From: Physocladia obscura
Lineage: Eukaryota; Chytridiomycota; Chytridiomycetes; Chytridiales; Chytriomycetaceae
Reading direction: 5' to 3'
Assembly (NCBI GenBank): GCA_027596945.1
Contig: JADGJH010000875.1
Location: forward strand, 1 to 13,541
DNA length: 13,541 nucleotides
How positions within the stretch are numbered: the stretch's first letter is position 1; each line of letters opens with the position of its first letter. The notes beneath the pieces are model-generated. The model saw only the letters and a program-made list of their open reading frames with translations, was not told where the DNA came from and searched no databases. A program made the translations under genes and the position numbers. Shown piece after piece: positions 8,890 to 13,541 of this stretch.

Positions 8890-9150
8890 CGGATTAACAT
8901 TTATTGGCAAAAAAAAGAAAATGCGCCGTTCGATTTGAACGCGGATGGTGTAAAGTAAGACGGAATCGACGGAGCCACTATTTTCTGTCCCACAACTATC
9001 GTTGTTGGATAGGAAGAATAGGACGTTCATTCAAGTTAGTGCAATGTAAAGCAGAAAGTGGTCAAGTAGAAATATGAGGTCATCATTGAAAAGCCAATTA
9101 AACCAATTGATCGAAACTGTCAGGCCGAGTCTGAGTTTAGCTGCACTTTT
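8890..9150 (-). pseudogene. Partial second copy of the same GPCR, decayed
   Basis: The minus strand reads MMTSYFYLTTFCFTLH, matching LLTSYFYVATFRFTSH in TM5 of the downstream copy. After a frame change it reads ENSGSVDSVLLYTIRVQIERRI, matching ENGISNSSVIHATRIKIERR before TM6. At the DNA level the two regions align clearly (8150-8300 against 8940-9090). The copy ends just upstream of the ATG of the better preserved receptor, so the pair lies head-to-tail. TM1-4 and TM7 are not recognisable. It has stops in every frame (for example the TGA after IALT). Confidence 0.7.
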
Positions 9151-9631
9151 TCATTTTCAATTATTGATTTTTCACGTTACGTCCAGATTATATCAAAACA
9201 GCAACAATATGCCGAAGATATACAAAAAAATTTGATCACCTATGAACAAGTATATAGACTATCAACAACTCTAATAACGAAATCATCAATTACCCAATCA
9301 CTGATCAATTGTGGCACAAAATTTTTAACTGTCTCGTGTACTATGCTATGCTCCTACACCTAAATTTAATTCATCGCAATATTATCAGATTTAATATTTA
9401 TAAAAGGGGTAAAATAGAAACACCACTGCGGCTTGGAACAACCGAAACAAATGCGTTCCTACGTCATACAAAAATTCAATTTGCCTCAAAATTCCCAAAA
9501 TTAAATAGGGAAAAAAGGAATTAGCTCAATAAGGTTTCAGCAATATATCTATATCTTCACAACTTTAAACTCATTTAAAAACCACGCTATATTCGTCAAT
9601 CTATGTGGAATATATTTTTCAAAAAAAATTG
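9151..9631. other. AT-rich intergenic stretch, nothing seen
   Basis: This lies between the partial receptor copy and the stop of the decarboxylase gene. A plus-strand frame at 9309-9524 has AT-driven composition and no recognisable features, so it is not called. No tRNA-like fold, repeat or promoter motif was noticed. The decarboxylase 3' untranslated region must occupy its right end. Confidence 0.5.
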
Positions 9632-11540
9632 TCATATTTCCACATCCACCCCTCTAACAACGTCTTCAAACTCATCAACAAGCATCCTCAAAAACTCTTC
9701 ATTTACAGCCGGCGAACTAATCGCAACCCGCGTAAACTCTGGCAATCCGGTCCACTTGATACCCATATAATCAACCATGAGCTTCCCCCGTTTCGCCACC
9801 TCCATATGCACTTTCACAGTCGTCTCACGCAACACGCGATACACAGTCTCTACCGATTCATTTGCAACAAATGTTGCCAAGTCTCCATACTGTTGCACGA
9901 GCACGGGAGCAAGACACCAGAACGAGACACTCAATCGTCCACCCGCGTAATGATAGTCGTTGGAAGAATACGGAATCACCAGATGAAAAAATTTCCGTCT
10001 TTCGAGAACGAGTCGTGCAAGCGTGTCAACGTTGTTGACGGCTTTTGATACACGCGCGCCAAAGCCGTCAGTTCCGTGCACATGCCAGGCGAGATATAAT
10101 TTTAGAGCGTCTGCACGTCTTCCGCAACCTATAGTTGCGTCTCCAATATCTAGAGGTATATCTGGCTCATTAAAATCTCCAGTTGTCAATGTTGTTGTGT
10201 CGTGGAAAAGGTAATCGGCTTTCAAGCCGTTGGCCACCCAAAGCGAGTCTTTTTTCCATCCACGTTCTGAGCTGCAGTTTACTATCAACGCGGAGCATTG
10301 GGATGGGATACCTAGAATCTAATATCGTATCAGAATTGATGGTATTTACTCACTTCGCTTATCCGGCATTTGTCTGTATTTTTAAACTATTCTTCTCCAA
10401 ATTCGTAAGTCTGCAATTTCTAACCTTATGCGGAGAAATCGTGACGGAATCAACACTCTCCAACCCCGGCATCAACTGCTCTCTCAACTCGGGGACAAAC
10501 ACAACCGGCCCACCATAAGATGCATCGACATGAATCCAAATACGAATGCCAAGATCGCGCTCACAGGCCCGCACAGCGGAAACACAGGCAGCTGGGTTGT
10601 CAAAAGTTGATAGGACAGTTGTTCCAGCGGTTAGGACAACGAAAAATGGTTTGTGACTATTGGCGTGGGCGGTGCGAATGGCTGTTGCGAGAGCGGTAGG
10701 GTTCATGGGGTGATGGTTGTCGGTCAGAATAGTTTTTGAGTCAGGTGCTGCCGTTGGGATTTTTACGAGAGTCTCTGGCTGTTTTTTATTATTATTTTTT
10801 GCTGGTGCTCCGCTCATACAAAATCTATTTTCTTTCTTTTCGATCCTTTCGCTCGTGAGACCCTCAAATTTATGACTCACATGCAAACCAAGACCCAAGA
10901 CAACACACGACTTGTCAATAGAATAGTGCGACTCGACAGAAGTGAAAACCGCAAGAGAAACGCCAGCTTTAATTAACCCGACGCGTTTAATCTGCGGAAA
11001 AAGCAGGTTTCGGGCCGAAGTCATTGCGAGGAGGTTTGAGGCTGATCCGCCGGGTTGAAATACGCCTGATGACGCGTGCGGTTTGAAGCCACAAGCCTGG
11101 GCAAGCCGTTCAATGCAGGCGCGTTCCATGAGCGAGAGTACGGGCGAGACGCTGAATACGTGCACGTTTGTGTTGAGGACGGCGCAGAGGAGTTCGCCAA
11201 ACGCACCCACGCCATCGGATCCAGCGTAAAGTTTGTCCAGAAAGCCGGCTGATCCAGTGCGCACCGAGTGTCGCAGTGTCAAAGAAACAAGATCCCGGAG
11301 TTTCTCGAGCTTGTTCCCAATACTGGCGCTGTTTTTTATATCAGTGCTTGAGCTTGGCAGCCGAGGGTTGTTAATGTCCGGATCGGACGGAAACAGGCTC
11401 ATGAGGTCCGCAAAATTCGGTGGAGACCCAGGACCCGAGGTTGAGTTTTCAGCTTCGTACGCCTCGAGAAGAGGCAGAAGCAGCCGCACAACTAGTGTGG
11501 TCGGTACAACATCCGAACTGGAAGGAGCAGATGACGTCAT
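9632..11540 (-). CDS. Group II PLP-dependent decarboxylase (glutamate / cysteine-sulfinate decarboxylase type)
   Basis: It removes the alpha-carboxyl group from an amino acid using pyridoxal phosphate; which amino acid is not certain. Exons: 10881-11540, 10425-10778 and 9632-10318. The last intron (10319-10424) is phase 0 and joins SPHK to ILGIPSQCSALIVN. The first intron is discussed separately. The spliced product is 566 residues. Family landmarks: NTNVHVFSVSPVLSLME (123-139), the PLP phosphate loop VFQPGGSASN (160-169), the ring-stacking His205 in SVESHYS, Asp305 in HVDASYGG (bonds the PLP nitrogen), and the Schiff-base Lys338 in TISPHK. Then come an IGDATIGCGRRADALKLYLA block and a GFWYxPP-like site that here reads SVSFWCLAPVLVQQ. 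The series is closest to GAD/CSAD (PGGS.SN, GIPSQCSAL, C/GRR.DALK) rather than DOPA decarboxylase. The N-terminus carries about 70 residues of Ser/Pro-rich extension with no signal peptide. All catalytic residues are present, so it is probably active. Confidence 0.9.
10779..10880 (-). other. Stop-free 102-nt in-frame probable intron of the decarboxylase gene
   Basis: This stretch begins with the strong donor GTGAGT (minus strand, from 10880) and ends with AAAACAG (10779). It is 34 codons long and has no stop in frame, so the gene reads through whether or not it is removed. Its translation is Lys/Asn-rich (including AKNNNKKQ) and has no place in the family. Taking it out gives VVLGLGLH-PETLVKIPT, which fits the usual ALGLG..x..V.VPTD spacing of group II decarboxylases. 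Family spacing argues for an intron; the sequence alone cannot exclude a retained insert. Confidence 0.7.
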
Positions 11541-11866
11541 TCTACGATGAAAATTTGACTACAAAAAACAAACCTACTAAAAAAAATTCCAGTCCAACAG
11601 TCCGTAACATTTACATAGACTTAAAATTTGTTAATCAGTAGAAACAAATTTCACTATTTCTTAACCCAAAACAAACTATCCACCATATCAGTTTAGAACT
11701 TGCTATGAAGTGTTTAAATTCTGAAAATTTTATTAATTTCTTACAGCTGATTTCAAAACTTTGTCAAAAACAAAAAAAACATTTATTTGAATGTAATAGA
11801 CTATAATGGTCTATAATGATCCCTGCTGACACAGTGCTAACTGATTGTAAAGTCAACAGCAACAAA
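11541..11866. other. AT-rich spacer between the decarboxylase start and the second transposase
   Basis: The left part must contain the decarboxylase promoter. The right part, from about 11640, has almost no CpG and probably belongs to the transposon. No terminal inverted repeat matching sequence beyond 13014 was found. TAGACTATAATGGTCTATAATGAT near 11798-11821 contains a short TATAAT direct repeat of unclear meaning. Confidence 0.4.
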
Positions 11867-13014
11867 ATGGGCCATATTTTGCACCCTGATCCCATCCTTT
11901 GACGCATTATTTGGTCACTTATGGAGGGTGCCAGCTTTATACAGACTGCAAATCAGTTATTTGTTGACCAGCAGTTGGTTTGATGCACATGGAACTGCTT
12001 TGTGAATTATGCAACAGTCTGAAATCCTTTTGTAAATGTAACTGGAAGGAAGCAAATTTTGGAGAGCCAGCTTCTTGTTGTGCATAAATGGGTTTTTTGT
12101 TTTTTTTACTGCTAAAAACAAATCAGCACATTGAGGCTTTGATGGCCATACAAAAAGACTGGTACCTAGAAGAACTCATTGAACAAGTGTACTCTGGAAA
12201 GCAAGTAAGCATTCCAACAATGTGGCACTGTTTGAATTAACTTTGGTTTCAGCACAAACAGGTTATTAAACAATGTAAAATTGCTTCAATGTATCATTTA
12301 ATCTGCATAAAATAGCTATCTGTTGCTGCCTCTGAACGTAATGAGTTTGACCACCAATGCTATCAAATTTTTATTGGTGGATTTTGCCAAATCAACTTGT
12401 ATTTGCTGACAAATCTGCCATGAATAAGAAAAAATTATGTCGTTGCTGGGGCTATGGATGGACAGGTTTGCGAGCAAGAATAAGCTGCCCATTTGTGCAT
12501 GGCACTGGTCATTCTGTCGTTGGTGCTCTGTCATTACAGGGTTTGATATCTTTTTCAATTAAAGAAGGAAGTATGAAAGCTGAGGATTTTTTGGAATGGC
12601 TAACAGATGATTTGGTTTGTTTCTTTTAAGTAATTTTCACATTCAATATTTTTGAACAGATTCCGAAAATGAATCAATTCCCACAGCCTGAAAGTGTTTT
12701 GGTTCTGGATAACTGCTAAATACACAAAGACCCGCAAATAAAAGATACCTGTGATGCTGGTGGTGTTTTATTAATATTTTTGCCTGCATATTTACCTGAC
12801 TTTAACCCTGTGAGTTTTGGTTTATTAATTTTTGTTGCTTTTGCTTTCTGACAAATTCCAGATTGAGCAATGCTTTGCAATTATAAAATCTTATTTGCGA
12901 AAGCATAAGAAAAGATTGGCAGAAATAGATCAAGCAGATGCAGTGTTTGAAGCATGCATGACAATTGAGAACAGAGTTGCACTTTCATGTTTCCAACATT
13001 CAAATTATTTGTAA
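11867..13014 (+). mobile_element. Decayed Tc1/IS630-type transposase (DDE_3)
   Basis: Read with frame changes, this is a full-length IS630/Tc1-like transposase. The helix-turn-helix part reads RIIWSLMEGASFIQTANQLF. Next comes the linker ALMAIQKDWYLEELIEQVYS, then SVAASERNEFDHQCY. The catalytic core holds FADKSAMNKKKL (Asp codon 12408-12410), GYGWTGLRARISCPFVHGTG, GALSLQGLISFSIKEGSMK, LVLDNC (Asp 12708-12710), LIFLPAYLPDFNP and IEQCFAIIKSYLRKH (Glu 12865-12867), so the D, D, E triad is intact. Four short introns with GT..AG borders are predicted: 12077-12126, 12262-12315, 12615-12659 and 12810-12861. The last splits FNP|IEQ. Inactivating changes include TGA stops near 11899, 11981 and 12020, TAA at about 12238, TAA straight after LVLDNC, and one frame change near 12385. 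CpG is strongly depleted. Terminal repeats and target duplications were not found. Confidence 0.85.
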
Positions 13015-13104
13015 AATTAGTGTGTTTACATAAAATATATTATCTGAATATTAGTATGTTTTATTTCTTTGGAAAAAAAATAAACAGAAAAATCAAAATT
13101 ATTT

Positions 13105-13538
13105 TCAATACTCAAATTCGCTCAATGGAATCTCAACTTCCATTTTGATTATGATTCTTGTTTCTTTTTTGGTTAAAACTTCAGATAGTTGTGACTCAAA
13201 AAGAAGTTGAATGCTCAAATCATCAAGGCCCCATGCTGTCAACAGTTTGCCAGGTAGTGCAGAAGGGAGTTTTGACATTTTTAACATTAATTCCACAGTG
13301 TCTAACTTTTCAACAACCAAATATCCAGTTAACACAGATGGTTCTCTGGTTTGTTTGTTTGTTTTGAAGAATCAAACAGACTTTCGAAGGCTTGTTGGCT
13401 GGGATAAATTGAGTCTGGTAAATTTGAGGATGTTTGTGCTGTCAGAGGTAGAGAGAAGGTTTTCGATCCTGGCAATATGTAATTTTTGCTGTCAAATAGT
13501 CGTGTATTTGGTGGATGGTCAACGTCAACTTTGGACAT
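13105..13538 (-). pseudogene. Unrecognised reading frame, frameshifted, running to the right edge
   Basis: A minus-strand frame starts at the ATG at 13538 (or beyond the window) with MSKVDVDHPPNTRLFDSKNY and runs to FDSSKQTNK. There it hits a (CAAA)4 run and soon stops. One frame over, it resumes as PSVLTGYLVVEKLDTVELML, then KLPSALPGKLLTAWGLDDLS, and ends in MEVEIPLSEFEY, stop at 13105. The two halves share composition and look like one protein of about 145 residues. No GT..AG intron in the right phase bridges them. Like the two transposase relics it is poor in CpG, so it may belong to a repeated element rather than a host gene. I do not recognise the family. Confidence 0.5.
13349..13364. 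repeat. (GTTT)4 tetranucleotide microsatellite
   Basis: Four tandem GTTT units on the plus strand, read as (AAAC)4 in the minus-strand frame. The frame change of the right-edge reading frame falls here. Adding one 4-nt unit, or removing two, would restore the frame. Confidence 0.85.
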
Positions 13539-13541
13539 CTT

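Noticed and set aside
9309..9524. 71-residue plus-strand open frame
   Set aside because: AT-driven composition, no family motif, no splice or promoter context; treated as chance.
11532..11539. Perfect TGACGTCA (CRE/ATF-type) palindrome overlapping the decarboxylase start codon
   Set aside because: It lies within codons 1-3 (MTS) and is explained by coding plus chance; there is no second site upstream.
1..13541. CRISPR array, tRNA, rRNA, bacterial operon or riboswitch signals
   Set aside because: No direct-repeat array, cloverleaf or rRNA-like sequence was seen, and the introns show that this is eukaryotic nuclear DNA.

Overview
This is a eukaryotic window, most likely nuclear DNA of an early-diverging (zoosporic, chytrid-like) fungus. 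Genes are broken by short introns of roughly 40-110 nt with GT..AG borders and CTRAY-like branch points. It holds a DMC1-type meiotic recombinase, a secreted protein that may be Kre9/Knh1-like, and relics of fungal-type DNA transposons. The lineage is an inference from gene content and intron style; no rRNA or other marker is present to confirm it.

Layout. (1) 52-1096, minus: a decayed PIF/Harbinger-type (DDE_Tnp_4 / HARBI1-like) transposase. (2) 1611-1966, plus: the C-terminal remnant of an isocitrate-lyase/PEP-mutase family enzyme. (3) 1976-5129, minus: two neighbouring acidic, Ser/Thr-rich proteins of unknown function (3340-5129 and about 1976-3234). They share a DRFSY[TS]E motif and a second [ED]FIV region, so they look like diverged tandem paralogues. 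(4) 5396-5920, plus: a small secreted Ig-like protein. (5) 6053-7647, minus: a complete eight-exon DMC1 that can be spliced on paper into a 342-residue protein. (6) 7745-9150, minus: one near full-length and one partial copy of a seven-transmembrane receptor (GPCR), both broken. (7) 9632-11540, minus: a group II PLP-dependent decarboxylase (glutamate / cysteine-sulfinate decarboxylase type), including a stop-free 102-nt stretch that looks like an intron. (8) 11867-13014, plus: a decayed Tc1/IS630-type (DDE_3) transposase. (9) 13105 to the right edge, minus: an unrecognised, apparently frameshifted reading frame.

The genes do not form an evident pathway. The main large-scale signal is base composition. 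Both transposase relics and the right-edge frame are strongly depleted of CpG (6 CpG in the first 1096 bases, 8 in 11761-13014, 5 in 13015-13541). The host genes between them are not (10 CpG in the 180 bases 10441-10620). That fits methylation-linked C-to-T decay confined to repeats. The broken GPCR copies do not show it, so they decayed by another route. I found no convincing wholly new system; the best candidates for unknown biology are the tandem DRFSY-motif proteins.
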